From Aquatica leii (lineage: Eukaryota; Arthropoda; Insecta; Coleoptera; Lampyridae): 64,000 nucleotides of DNA. The translations under genes and the position numbers were made by a program. Position 1 is the stretch's first letter, and every line of letters begins with the position of its first letter. A model generated the notes under the pieces. That model saw only the letters and a list, made by a program, of their open reading frames with translations, did no database searches and had not been told where the DNA came from. The DNA lies in assembly GCA_035610365.1 (NCBI GenBank), contig CM069433.1:58890487-58954486 (forward strand). The letters are read 5' to 3'. Positions 36,701 to 49,077 of this stretch are shown here, piece by piece.

Positions 36701-37124
36701 ATGCTTAAGTTAATTTAAACATTAAACACAACAATAAGTAAATAACGTCAAAGTTTTGAGTCATACAAAATAGTTTTAAATCAAACAGAAACATTCCATG
36801 AAAGTTGGTAATTATTTGAATTCGTTTCAGTCGGTCATTTAAAGGAATATGTCTTTGTTTTTTTTCCAAAAAAGTTATTTTTTGTCAAATTGATAATGTT
36901 AGAGACCCGAATCATTGTGGTAAGTAAGTATTTGAATAATCCACCATTACAGCAAAACGATAGCCGTCCAAAAGAACATCTTTACACAATTCAACGCAGT
37001 TTACGCGGCCAATGCTGTATACTGCAATAACTAGCAATAACATTTAATGTTGTAATTCTCCACATTTTAAAGAATTCTCCACACATTGGCAACACTAGAC
37101 TAGTGCATACTAGGTAATTTGATG
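33717..37124. other. AT-rich spacer, no gene seen
   Basis: More than 3 kb without a recognisable gene, RNA or repeat boundary. Only short chance frames are present. Confidence 0.5.
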
Positions 37125-37283
37125 AAATCTCTAAACATTACACAAACCACTGTAGCACAATAATTAAACAAAAGTTACTACACCAACTACCACAATAACA
37201 CGAAAAAAATTACGAGATTGTGATAATTAGTAATTTTTGTTTAAGTATTGTGCCACAGTGGTTTGTGTAATGTTTAGAGATTT
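37125..37283. mobile_element. MITE-like element with about 48-bp inverted ends
   Basis: The arms 37125-37173 and 37235-37283 are reverse complements with few mismatches, starting AAATCTCTAAACATTACAC. The total is 159 bp, with no coding capacity. No clear target duplication was found, so the superfamily is not assigned. Confidence 0.75.
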
Positions 37284-40200
37284 ACCAAACTAAGTAGTTT
37301 GGCTTGAAATGTAAAAGTTTGGTTTGGACTTAGAAGTTAAACGTTTACAAATAAAAACTTGAATTGGCCTGATGTTTGTGGATACAGGCTTGGCTTGGTT
37401 TTCAAGCTTTTCCAGGATTTTAAGCTTTTCCAAACTTTTTCTTGCTATTTTTTCAAAAGTAGTTAATGGCCTTGAAACACGTACTACGGATATGTTACAA
37501 GATGTTACGTGCATAAATTTAACTAATGCACTACTCTGTATATTGGTTTAATTAAAATTACTTTTCTATTTCTCGACGCCATCTATCGGGCTTGTTAGTC
37601 CCTTCGTATGGAGAAGACGATGGACTGTCATTTTTGACTTTAACATCGTTCACGATATAACCTATGTCTGCGTGAATTAAAAATCGTTTCCTTAAAACAT
37701 CCACGTGTTGTGACACGATGGGTAATAAAAGCATTAATAATTAACTAATTTAATCCACGCAAGGTAGGTGGCTTTTATTCTTTTTTTGATTAAAGGTAAT
37801 TTTTATGTCTTTTTGTTAGCGCCATGTGCTACCTCCTGAATATGGGTGTTCTTGTCTTAGTTTAAAATCTACAAGTAAAGAATTATAATCGGAAGCTGTC
37901 GACCTAAGAATGCTGCGATACAAGGGCAGAATTTTTATGCAGAGGCAATTAATACCATTAATTAATATCATCTTGTTCGGAAGAACCTAAGTACCGGACA
38001 CGATTGAATTTCTCTTCGGAGGCAATAAATTAATACCATCGTAGACGAAAAGACATTGTAACAGCATACGATAAGTTTCGGTTCTATTACTTTCTTTTAA
38101 ATGTTTCTTTTACCTGTAGTAGTTTGTGAGTCGCCAGATAGACACGATTATTTTCAGTAGGTTTGATTACAGGAAGCCAGTAGGAAAACGTTTTCTGCAG
38201 GTACACCTGAATCTTGGTAAGTCAATTTTTGATTTTAATTATTCGCTGTCGCTACAGTGTTACTCATAATTATATTTACTAATCGTGTGGAAACGTCCGA
38301 ATTGATTTGCTTCTTATTATTATTATTACTGAATTAGTTTAAGTAAATTACTATCGCAAGCTGATTACGTCAACTGTCAATTATTACTATTATTAATATA
38401 ATTTACTTACGAAGATTTTTTATATGTTCTAATGGTTACACTTTTGCTTTAAGTGTAGTGTAAGTTGCCGATACTTCTGTTATTTTACTAACTGCATATA
38501 TTTGTACTCGGACTAAAATTACTCATTGTTATGCTATCTACTTATCTTGTAATTGTTATTGATTCAAATATTAATCTAATTATTCTTCTAGAGTAATTAA
38601 AGTGCAATTGTTGTTAACGATTTGGTTTCTTTCTACGTTTCCTCCAACTTTACGAACCTAAAACTTCGTTACAAGCTCGGAGCGTCTGTCTTGATCGAGG
38701 CAGAAGCATTAATTATAAAAGATCTGGCGCCCTTAATTATTATTCACTTGAACCTCCCCTATCTCTGACTGTGTGAGTTGGCCGTGCAAGGTTCGTAAGA
38801 CCTATAAGCTTGTAGCAAAGTCACTGCCACAAGATAAATGATCTAAATAATTACCCAACTGCTAGCATAGGTTACCTCATAACTTCGAACAAAAGTAAAA
38901 AGACAACGCGTCGTCTAGTATACCAAATCAGATGTGATCCATGCGTGTACGTGGGTTTAATAAAAAAGTAAATAAATAAACCCAAATTGATAGTTACATT
39001 TATGTAATTATTTAATTATTAATTTGATAATAATATTTACACAATAAACATTTTATGGTTATAGAAATACTAGATTTATTCACGTGTAGTAGGCAAGGTA
39101 ATACGCACAACATACTGCTCTAACAGAATATTCACAATTCGAAGTTTGAATGTATATACTTGATGACGCGTTCCCGCTTGACTTCTGATTGATTGCGGGT
39201 TACTAAACAGCGTGTGTCTGATAAACGACTGCAAACTTAAGGAAACGTTTTTTGTGGCGTTCAATAAAAGTTTTTCTTAGTTTGGTATAAAGTCATATTT
39301 GCAATTAAAGTTTTTAGGTTGGTTTTGTTTATTTAAATAAGTGAAGATTGACAAATGATTTCAACCAGGTGGTAAATGCTGTGAAATCCATCTTTTAAAA
39401 CGTCGTCATGTATTACTTTAATTATGATTCTCTTTTATTATCCGCCATCCACAAAGTAAACTCTTAGTAAAATAAGAATATATAAATCTTTACTTATTTG
39501 TATTTACACTGACCTAAATTAACAAAATGTACTGTGTGTGCTCGATTATGCTTATCTGCGGTTCTAACCAAAACAAGACTTTAGTTAAATGAACATAAAA
39601 CGTTGCAATGTAAAAAGTGTAAAATAAAAATTTAACTTTCTTAGAACTCAGTTTGTCAGCTTGATTAATTATTGTTTTGATTGCTTAAGTTAACGATGTT
39701 TGCTAAAGTGATTGTGCAAATTGCCTTCGATAAATTTTATTTTGGGGTATAAAATCTACATCAAGATAATATTATTTTTAAGATTTTGAAAAATTTGTAA
39801 AATCTTGAAAGCTTGACCTTAAAAAGCTCGGCTAGACTAATGTTGTACTTGGTTCGATTATTTAAAAACTTGACTAAACTTTTTGAAACCCAGGTATGTA
39901 AATCGTTAGTGATTTTGTTCAAAATGAATGAAAATAGTAGATTAATCAACGGCAGACAGAAAAAATATTAAATAATCGTAGTTACAACAGAAATATTAAA
40001 TAACCAAAAAATCCTAAAGAAAATTACTTCGAAGATTGTAAATATGATATTAATAATTCTAATACGTCAATCAACTTACAAATTGCAACTTAAAATTGTT
40101 CTAAAATTTTATTCATAATTATAAAACTATAAAAAAATAAATAAAACAAACAAAGATACCGGGATCTTTTAAGAATAAGAAATTGGACGGTCAAACATGA

Positions 40201-43200
40201 CAATGTTTAAGAAAGATATTGTAAAATGATGACTTTAATTTGTTTATAATAACTGAATAAAATATAACGTATTGTTTTTGCGTTAATTGTCGTAAAATTA
40301 ATAAGATCAGTTAACCAAATGTCTATGCATTTTTATACGTTAGCGACAATTTAAAAACCAATTAAAAGAAGTTAACTTTTTAATTAAAATAAATTTTAAA
40401 TCTGCTTATTGTTAAATATCTGTAGCTGAGTCTAGTGAATAGTACACAAAGTTCTTGGAGTCGATTTAGCACCATATGCTTTTTACTATTTTGATAATAT
40501 TATCAGTTGTACTTCCACGTTTAAGAAATATCTAAAAGTATGTTTACTTATGTTTGAGCAAAAAAAAATTAATTAATTATATCATGGCATCCTTGGTATA
40601 CTTGACACATTACAATCGATGACAACGCAAACGCGCGGCAACAACGTCATTAATGTGATTAACATTATTTTGTATTTACTTTTATTTTTGGTATCATCAA
40701 ATTACTGAAAAGAAATGTGTAGTTCTTAATTGCTATATTAAACTTTTTAACATTATTGTTGATTTCTTTTTATTCACGGTGTCGACAGGTAGGTAATTTT
40801 TGACTTATTTGAATCAACATTTTGGTTGTTACCTCACTGCGCGGGTTTTGTTTGGTTTAAGCAGTTGTTTAACTTAAACATATTTTTTAGTGTATAAAAG
40901 AAGTTCCAGATTTCGTCAAACCATAATATACTATTTTGCATAGAAGTTATTTTCACATTCGCAATTTTTTTTACCGAAGTGTTATTCAAAGATTTATCTT
41001 CATCTCATCTAATAAATTGTGTTCAGAATAATGCCTTTTTGTTGTTAGTTAAATTAATTTTTTTATCTAAAAAAAACTACGTTAAGTAACTGCAATGAAT
41101 AAGTAGTATAGAATAAAAATCTAAAAATTTGTTTTTTTACTCTACACAATATGCAAAGAATTATTATTATGGCTATATCCAAAGGAGCACAATTTAAATG
41201 TATTTTACAAAAATTTAATGCAGATCCATCTGTATTTGTTGACAAAAACTGTTCACACCTGGTAAAGTTTTACAATAGTATTATATGTAATTCATCGTTT
41301 ATAATTAAAATGTTTTTTAAAACAGTGTTTAATATTATATTTTTCTGCAGAATCAAACGTTAACTGTGTTGTTAAACCAAAACTTTGTTTATCTCTTATA
41401 TTAATATATTTTAGAAATGTTGCAAGCTGTTTTAACATAAATATATTTTAAAACAATTATGCTTTGAAACTTAAACAATACAATACTATATTTGCAGTGA
41501 TAAATATTTTGGTAATTGAAATATTACGTCATTAGAGTATTTTGTATTTTGTAGTTCAAATACAACGATATGATCAGCGTAATTTGTATTTTGTATTTCA
41601 AATTCACTACAATTTTCGGGATTTTATTAAACCCAACCCCAATAAGGCTTAATATGGATCCATTCCACGAGTTAAAAATTGATGATTTAGGATAATTAAC
41701 AAGTTATTAATGTGTTTTAAACAATTTAAACCGTATGTTCAACAACAATTTTTTTTTTAATTGTAAGGTAAATGTGCTGTTGTCAATCGGCGTTTAAATG
41801 TAATAGGTTTGTTACACAAGAGATAACCTACTCATTTGATTAATAACTCTGATTCTTAATTTTTTTATAACATTAAATAATGTAATACTTGTAAAGTTTA
41901 GTAAATATAATAAAATAGTTGCGTACGGTTTACTCAACAAAAATAAATAACTATAATGTATTTTTTTGCTGTAGCATAACATACATACATATATTTAGCT
42001 GAACGTGACACGTTTAAATTGATTTTTTATTGAAAAACATTAAACCCTTATAAGTAGTTTTTACGTTGACATTTCAATTATTTTAAATTCAACTTTATAA
42101 AAAATTTATTTTTGTTTATTTAAATTTATAATAATTATGTTCTATTTAAACAAAGTTAACTCATTATTATAGCACACAATATCTCGTTAAATTAATAATA
42201 TCAAAAATATTCACTCTGCACAACTATAAAACTGCTGTTACTTAATAAAATTAATTTTAAATAAATTTGTGTAATTTCAAAAAACTAATAATTAATAGTT
42301 CTAAGTAAGATTTAAACGTTGTTAAAAATAATCTGTAAAACTTATATATTTATATAATATGTCATTACTGTGTTAGTCAAGTAGAAATTTATGCTAATAA
42401 TCTACGTTTTATTTTCATATATATTAATATAATTTAACAACTAGGTTGGGTTTTAATATTAAGCGAAGTAACGATGACATGAAACTCCAATTGCTAGGTT
42501 CCAATTAAGACCAATAAACGAGACACGAACACAAAAGTACAAAAGCAATAAAGCAAAGGTAAATCCTTGCTTGATCCTACGAGCTGCGGTCACTAATGGT
42601 ATCGTGTCCAGAAACTCACGCGAATCAAGCCAATCAAACCGACAGGAATTAACAAGGCTCCGTCAGATCCCTATCCTTACGTGTAAGTAGTTCATCAAAC
42701 TCACGCCCAAATTGTTAACTATATTTTTAAGCGATGAAGTTGGCAAAACGAATACTAATTACATCATTCTAATTAAAGTGATTTCATTTCAGATTGATAA
42801 CTTTATAATGGTTTGTTGGCTGTATAACTTGCAAAGTAATGTTGAATTTTCAAGGAAGCTTTAATTACAGTTAATGGCTGATATAACTTGTTACAAACTA
42901 CATAGTTTTGCAGAAGATTTAAAAAAAAAGCTACAGTGTATTTTTTTTAATTATAACATCGTATAGCAGTATGTTAAAACGCATGAGTTGCATTGCCTGA
43001 ATATAACAGTTTTCTGTGTTTACAGATTTATGATTATAATTTGTATATAAAATGAATTAACCGTATTATTTATTGTTTTTCATTCATTTCATATTTTTAA
43101 AAATAATATGTTACATAACAGTTGCTAAATTACAAGTACAATTAAATATATAAGTAAATTGGTGTACTACAAAATTAAAACTGTTTCTGAATAATACAGG

Positions 43201-44743
43201 TACTGAAAGTAATTTTTTATTTTCTGATATTAAATTTAATAATTTGTAATCATGTTTTACATTAGAAAAGCAATAATGAGCAAAATAATAAAAATAAATT
43301 GTACAAGTTAACCAAAAACTTATTTCGATTACTTGCAACAGATAAACAAAACCGCAGTAAACTACGGACAAACTTAACTTAATAAACCTACACTATTTTA
43401 AAAAAAATTTTTGTTTACTAGTGTTATATTTAATTATAATTTGAATTAAGTATTTTTGAATTCAAACATAATTTTTGCTTTACTCTATACTACATTTTAA
43501 TATATTTGCATAAAAGTTTACTTAATTTAAGTAATGTTTAAAGTCGACTATTTGATATTCTAAAAATAAATAGTTTGATGCCAACTTTAAATTTATGCTA
43601 GATTGTCTAAGATCGTTGTAAAAAAAGTTATTTTTATTATTCGAAGGAAATTGAATATATCGTTTGATGCAGGATTGATTGTTATATTTAATTTCAATGT
43701 TTCATATGAAGTATACAAACATTAGGTTTGCTGCATTTATAAAATATTTTTCTACTACCAGTTGTATAGGCTTTCATTAATACGTATAATGGTAGGTTGT
43801 GAAGTTGTACTTTTTTAAGCGCAGGTAAATAATATTTCACTATTAACCAGTGGTTAATAATGAACATCTTTACATTTTCTGATAATACGATAATAGTTTT
43901 AAAGAAAAAAGTTTACAAAACTGTCTACCAAAAGCAACAGATTTTATTTAGTGCTAACTTAAGTTTTCAAATCGTTCAAGTAATAAATTAATTTGATTTT
44001 TAAAATGTAAGTTATTTGAAGTTCGCGCTTAATTAAATGTGAAAATGATTGAAATAAATATATTTTAGATATAATCGATGCTTAAAATAATAATGTTTTT
44101 AATTAATTTAAACAGCTTCAGCAATCAAAACTTACGTTATCTGTTTATATTTGTGTTTGAAATCATAATTAAGAATTTTAAGAATTACGTCAAAATTAAT
44201 TTTATTAATACATACGTCAGAATCACTGACTTGATTTTTAATTTAAAATTAATATCTTAAATTTTAAATTTGATTTAGAAATAGGTAGAAAGGATTTAAT
44301 TATTCTAGTAGTAGAAACAACTGTATATATACCACGGTTGTAAGATTCATTATAACCTGTGCGATTTATATCCCTCGACGCTTGGCGTCTCACGATGGAA
44401 TCTATCGCTTAGGTTATTATCATAAACTTATCAACTTTGATATATAATATACTATTTAAGTATTAATAATGAAGCATTTTGTCTTTACTAAGAACTAAAA
44501 AGATATTAGCAAAAATAAAAAAAACTTTAGTGTTAACTACGTTATCAGAGAAAGATATATACTGAACTTTAAGAAGTTTGTGTGAACCGAATCAACCGAA
44601 CATAATAATTTAAAGAGTTGGTGTTTAAAGAATCAAATTGAACCACGGATTTCTATATACCGTTAAAGGATTCAATTTGAATATCTAATACAAACAAACA
44701 AGAACACAAGTGGCTAGATTGTTAAAGTTAAAAGTGTTGCTTC
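37284..44743. other. AT-rich spacer, no certain gene
   Basis: GC-richer islands lie near 37560-37660, 38620-38800 and 42470-42730. The one near 38729 contains TCTGGCGCCC, which could be an LTR/primer-site boundary, but I could not find a partner LTR. An AAGCTTTTCCA-rich patch lies near 37405-37445. None of these yields a gene I can name. Confidence 0.35.
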
Positions 44744-44950
44744 CAAACGTGATTTTTATGCTCAATTAACCGTCAAGGACAAATTTCTTGTTAAAATGAA
44801 ACCCGGTGTTATTCTATATTTTTCGAGGAAATATCTACTAAAAAAATGAATGAATTAGTAGACACGGTTTTGAGTAAAGAAGCGGTGTTAAAGGAATCAT
44901 ACAAAACGATAAATGTCTTAAAAAATAAACATAAACAACAAAGCAAGTAA
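44744..44950 (+). pseudogene. Orphan coding-like fragment with one frameshift
   Basis: The first frame reads SKRDFYAQLTVKDKFLVKMK; a second frame from about 44822 reads EEISTKKMNELVDTVLSKEA and continues to a TAA at 44948-44950. One indel near 44810-44825 joins them. The lysine-rich, helical sequence looks like former protein, but I do not recognise the family. A gag-type protein is one possibility. Confidence 0.35.
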
Positions 44951-45171
44951 AAAAAGATAAAAAAGATGGTATGGTAAATATTACTAATTACTATAGATAT
45001 AGCTTCGTACTAACTTTTTAGTAATTAATGTTTTTCTAAAGAGACGAGCGAGAATATGACGTAAAACCTAGAGTATCCGTAAAAAATGTACTTTTGTGTT
45101 TTTGAGTTTTGCTTAATAAAAGAATGTACAAGGTCCTTCTGGCAGGCCCGTAAGTCGAGCTGGTAGGTCTT

Positions 45172-45480
45172 TCATTTAAATGCTTGTAAGAGAACTTTGC
45201 GTCCAACTAGCAGGACATATTTTACACCATTGGGTTCTACACAATTTGACGAATTAGCGCATTTTTTGTTTGTCGTCATAGCTTGTATAATTTGCAAGTT
45301 ACGACGAGTTGAAGTTATGGCGTAAAATGTTTTGTGAGGGGCCGCGTGTCTAGGTGCCTGCACCCACATTTGATGAAAAAAATGACCATACATGGAGTAA
45401 GTTTCACTTTGGAGAAAATCTAAAAATTTGGCTGCAGTGAAGTGGCAGATTGATAATAACACCACAAAGATTTCTCTCCA
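45172..45480 (-). other. Minus-strand ORF of unknown nature
   Basis: A frame of at least 97 codons (MVLLSICHFTAAKFLDFLQS...) lies in a region less AT-rich than its surroundings, directly upstream of the piggyBac pseudogene and on the opposite strand. I recognise no motif. It may be the shadow of decayed plus-strand sequence belonging to the 5' end of the piggyBac element. Confidence 0.2.
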
Positions 45481-45481
45481 T

Positions 45482-47193
45482 ATGCTCCGAGTAGAAAATT
45501 TGATTGAACATTTAAGCAGTCTGCTGAATCGTAAGTGTTTCTATTGTTATTATTGTTAATATCGTTATTTCCTTTTGTTTTTTCTTATTTGTTATCATTA
45601 GACATATCGTCATCGTTTCGTCAAAATGAAAGCGATTCGTCATCATCTTCCGATGAGACTACTGATGACCAAAATTTTATTAATAATAATGAATATGACA
45701 ATGATAATAACACAGTTGTTAATAATAGTGATGACGATGAAGACGGCAGCAACATTGTGGTACACGAGACTATGTGGCATTTTGGCAATTTAGTGAACAT
45801 AAATGAATTTAAGGAAACCCGTTATAAACCACAGATTCATGCTCGGAACTTGTAAAGATATTGACAACATTCTTCAATGCAGTAATACCAAATTTAGGGA
45901 TAGGAGGAAGACAATAACAGAAGGAGAATTCTATAAAGCAATTGGTTTGCTGTATGCAATGACAGTGAACACTCCCCACAACCGTAGAAGTTACTGGAGC
46001 ACCGAGACATCGCGGCTTCTTCCTGCTCCTGCTTTTGGACGAAGATTCAAAATGGGACTACATAAGCTTGAAGAAATACTCAATAATATTTTTTTTCTAT
46101 GTCTGACAATGATAATCTTTTCACTGATGGATAGAGAGAAGTTTGTCCTTTCTTTGAGATGACCACAGCTAAGTGGGCTGACATCTTTACACCCGGTTAT
46201 AAACTAACAATTGACGAATCGATGCTTTCATGGTATGGCAAGGAGCTTAGTAAAGAAGCTGGAGGTATGCCGGCTGTTATTAAAATAAAGCGTATACCAA
46301 AAGAAGTCGGATGCAAGACAATCGCAGATGTACAATTTGAAGTAATCATTGGGATTAAAATCAATGAGGGGAGGAAAGCTATGCAACAGAAAGAAAGACA
46401 AAAAGAACTGGGTGCAGGAACTGCTACCACATTACGTCTTACACGTCCTTGGCATGCTACAGGAAGAATTGTAGTTAGAGACTCGTGGTTTTCGTCAGTG
46501 AAGACTGCAAAGGAATTACATGATCGAGAATTATATTACATTAAAATAGTGGAAACTGCAACCAGATAATATCCTGTCAGAGCATAAAAGACGATGCCCC
46601 CCGCTAAGAGAACAATTTTCTGTAGCAATAGGTACTGAACCACCTGATCCGAAATTAATAAGTCGTGTGTGGAGAGACAACAAAATTCATACATTTGTTG
46701 GTACTTGTGGCACGACGACTAACCGAAGCCCTGCGAAAAAGAGGAGACTTAGTGAAACTGGGAGGAGTGTTATAAAAGAAGTTTCTAGACCACAAATAGT
46801 TGAAGAGTACTTCGATGGTGCATCTGCCATTGATATACATATTCATATTCGCCAGAGTGGACTGGCTTTGGAAGACGTTTGGAATACTCAGCGTTGGCGA
46901 CACCGTATGTTCGCAAGTCTCTTTGGTATTATTGAAACAAATGCCTTTTTAGCATACAAATATTTTTTTTCCAAATGAAAATCTACCTGGTGAACATATC
47001 TTGGTACTACTAAGTAGAGGCGATGCTAGACAAAGAGGTCAGAAAAAATGCATAACTTGCAGTAGAATTAGAAGAGTACCATAAAAAGCGAGTTTTTATT
47101 GTAGTGGTTGCGGGGTGCGAGCAGTTGTATGCGCTCCTACAACAGGACGTAGTTGTTTTACTCATCACCTCCAACATGGGATACCTGCTTTAA
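45482..47193 (+). pseudogene. piggyBac-type transposase (PGBD-like), frameshifted
   Basis: Order of parts: an acidic Ser/Asp-rich N-terminus (QNESDSSSSSDETTDD, from about 45620); a core opening with TEGEFYKAIGLLYAM; TPGYKLTIDESMLSWYGKEL with the first catalytic Asp near 46215; RIVVRDSWFSSVKTAKEL with the second near 46480; and GASAIDIHIHIRQSG with the third near 46835. A C-terminal cysteine finger follows (CITCSRIRR, FYCSGCGVRAVVCAPTTGR), ending at TAA 47191. Frame breaks occur near 45840, 46150, 46570 and 46975, plus a stop near 47081. A possible 71-bp intron lies at 45531-45601. The normal product cuts and pastes DNA at TTAA. Confidence 0.88.
45531..45601 (+). other. Possible intron in the piggyBac gene
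   Basis: GTAAGT at 45531 and a pyrimidine-rich tract ending CATTAG at 45601 bound 71 bp, a common insect intron length. Splicing would join an ATG-initiated segment from 45482 (MLRVENLIEHLSSLLN) to the acidic N-terminus in frame. This is inferred from signals only. Confidence 0.4.
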
Positions 47194-48171
47194 TGATCGA
47201 TTACAAATTCTTATTAAGAATATGTATTGTCTGTCTGTTGTTTGTTTTCAAGAATTTCCATTGTTAAATGTTTTACCTACTTTTACATTTATTGCATTTA
47301 CTTGCAACAAGCACACAAAGGAAAACACATATACACTTAAAAAAACAATGCGCATGCGTTCTTTCAACTACACTTCCAGTTCGTTCTTCGACGGTAAACT
47401 CTCAGAAATTTTCAAAATTCCTAGTAAATCTAATATACATCCCAGTACATCTTTTGTGCATCTTAGTACATCCTCAAAATTTTAAAGAAATCTGCGTATA
47501 CCTTTATCAATTCTTAGGAAATCCCAATAAATCCTCGTAAGTGTACATCATGAATCCCCATTTGTTTAACTCTCGGTGTATAGTTTTTTTTAATATATTC
47601 ATTTTCGTGATGATATATACGTCGAGCTAAACAAAATTTATTGTAAATCTTCTGCTTGGTCTATTCAAATTTATGTTTTCAAGAATAATGCTATTATTGG
47701 GCTCATTTAACAAATGTAAACTAAAAAAATTATTTTATAAATAAAACATTTTTTATTAACTTTAATTTTTTAAAATTGCGTTATTGCAAACTATAATTGT
47801 AAATGTATGGTAATATTTTCCTATAGTGGTGTAAACCAGGTTTTAATTAGGAAAATTACATTTCTAAGTAGTAAGTTTTGATGAAGTTTCTGTCTAAATA
47901 AAGTGTTGTTTTTAAATCCGATAATTTTTCAAAATACAATAATTTTCGCATGTATTTGCAACTGCCTTGCAAAAGCCTTGAAAATTTAAATTCAAAATCA
48001 TTAATGTTGTTTTATTGCTGTATTATTTATTTATAGTTAAGTTCAAAGAACATTGTTTCTAATGTTTGTGCAATATAAATTTAAAGAAATTTTATAGTTA
48101 TTTATAATTATATTTAACACGTTTATTTTGTTATAAGTTTTGACGTGATGTAAGTGGATTTATTAGTTTTT
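47194..48171. other. AT-rich spacer with a possible inverted fragment of repeat R
   Basis: Near 47433-47555, words such as CCCAGTACATC, CTTAGTACATCC and AATCCCAATAAATCC read in reverse complement like the 20-bp tandem units of repeat R. The match is short and degenerate. The rest shows nothing. Confidence 0.35.
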
Positions 48172-48360
48172 ATGCTGGAAATGCAATTTCAGTGGTATCA
48201 CGTAAACAAATAACCGTTAACAAAAGCTAAAGCTGAGTGCGTAGCAGCTGCAGATACGACTCAAAAGCTTGTTAATTTAAGAACTATACTAAGAGAATTT
48301 AAATTGGACCTAGGTACATTACATTATTATAGTAAACTAATGAGCGACATCAATAACCAA
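48172..48360 (+). pseudogene. Ty1/copia RNase H fragment
   Basis: GNAISVVSRKQITV is followed, after a frameshift, by TKAKAECVAAADTTQKLVNL and RTILREFKLDLGTLHYYS. This matches the copia RNase H pattern S-R-K-Q-x-x-V followed by E-A-E-Y-x-A, with C for Y. It is isolated: neither RT nor LTRs were found next to it. A weak continuation may exist to about 48550. Confidence 0.7.
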
Positions 48361-48828
48361 TGAATACAAAAAAAAACTATAAAACGTAGGCATATTGCAA
48401 GTTGTTTCTACAAGTATATTATTAATAAAAAACAGGTTTCTAAATACTGTTAATACATTTACTAAACTTCTAGGTAAAACTTCATTATTAATGTTATTAT
48501 TTTGTTGTCTAAATTTAATAATAACCGATTACTTAAATTTAAAAATTTGTAGTCGAGAGAGTAGAGCTTGTTCACTTCCAATTTTATATATGGCGGTTAG
48601 TTTACCTAATAACTCCGCCCTTCATTACTAATCTGGTCATTGGCGTAGGTAATTTCTTGTACTTAAAAGTGAAATGTTTTTAATTTTTAATTATTTGCAA
48701 ATTATCCATTACACAATAAATGATTTGAAACTATTATAAATGTATAAGAAAAACGATTTCAAATTAGTAATTTAATGTTTGCAAAATATGATTAAAGGTA
48801 AATTTATTATTTACAAATTCTGATTAAA

Positions 48829-49077
48829 TTACTCATAGTCGTCGTCACTAAAGCTATCATCGGTGCTGCTATCTACAGAAACATTTTGAACACGTTGTTT
48901 TATCTCGTGCTTTGATTCATTTAGAAATAATGTTGTCAGGTAATTAAAATTGTTGTACACTATTTCGCGTGCTTGGCTGTGTACTGTCTTTTTTCCACCC
49001 AAAGTACTCATTTTTTTACAAAAAAAATCTACACCACAAACCAATGTATCAAAAAGCACAAAGTGTAAAAGTGCCAT
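48829..49077 (-). pseudogene. Short ORF resembling the N-terminus of an insect DDE transposase
   Basis: An 82-codon frame. From its second Met it reads MSTLGGKKTVHSQAREIVYN and NFNYLTTLFLNESKHEIKQR, and ends in an acidic tail (SSTDDSFSDDDYE). The segment K-x-T-V-H-S-Q-A-R-E-I-V-Y-N resembles the start of a helix-turn-helix region in a group of insect IS630-like transposases. No catalytic domain follows. The family call is from memory of pattern only. Confidence 0.35.

Noticed and set aside
37290-37514. A 74-codon minus-strand ORF with repeated Lys-Leu-Glu words
   Set aside because: It lies over a simple AAGCTTTTCCA-type repeat patch; the helical look comes from the repeat.
38722-38745. TCTGGCGCCC as an LTR/primer-binding-site junction
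   Set aside because: No matching second LTR, no gag or pol beside it, and no downstream primer-site continuation.
41151-41363. A 70-codon ORF with KGAQFKCILQKFNADPSVFV
   Set aside because: The first part looks mildly protein-like, but there is no motif, the second half is chance AT-rich translation, and the antisense frame is equally open.
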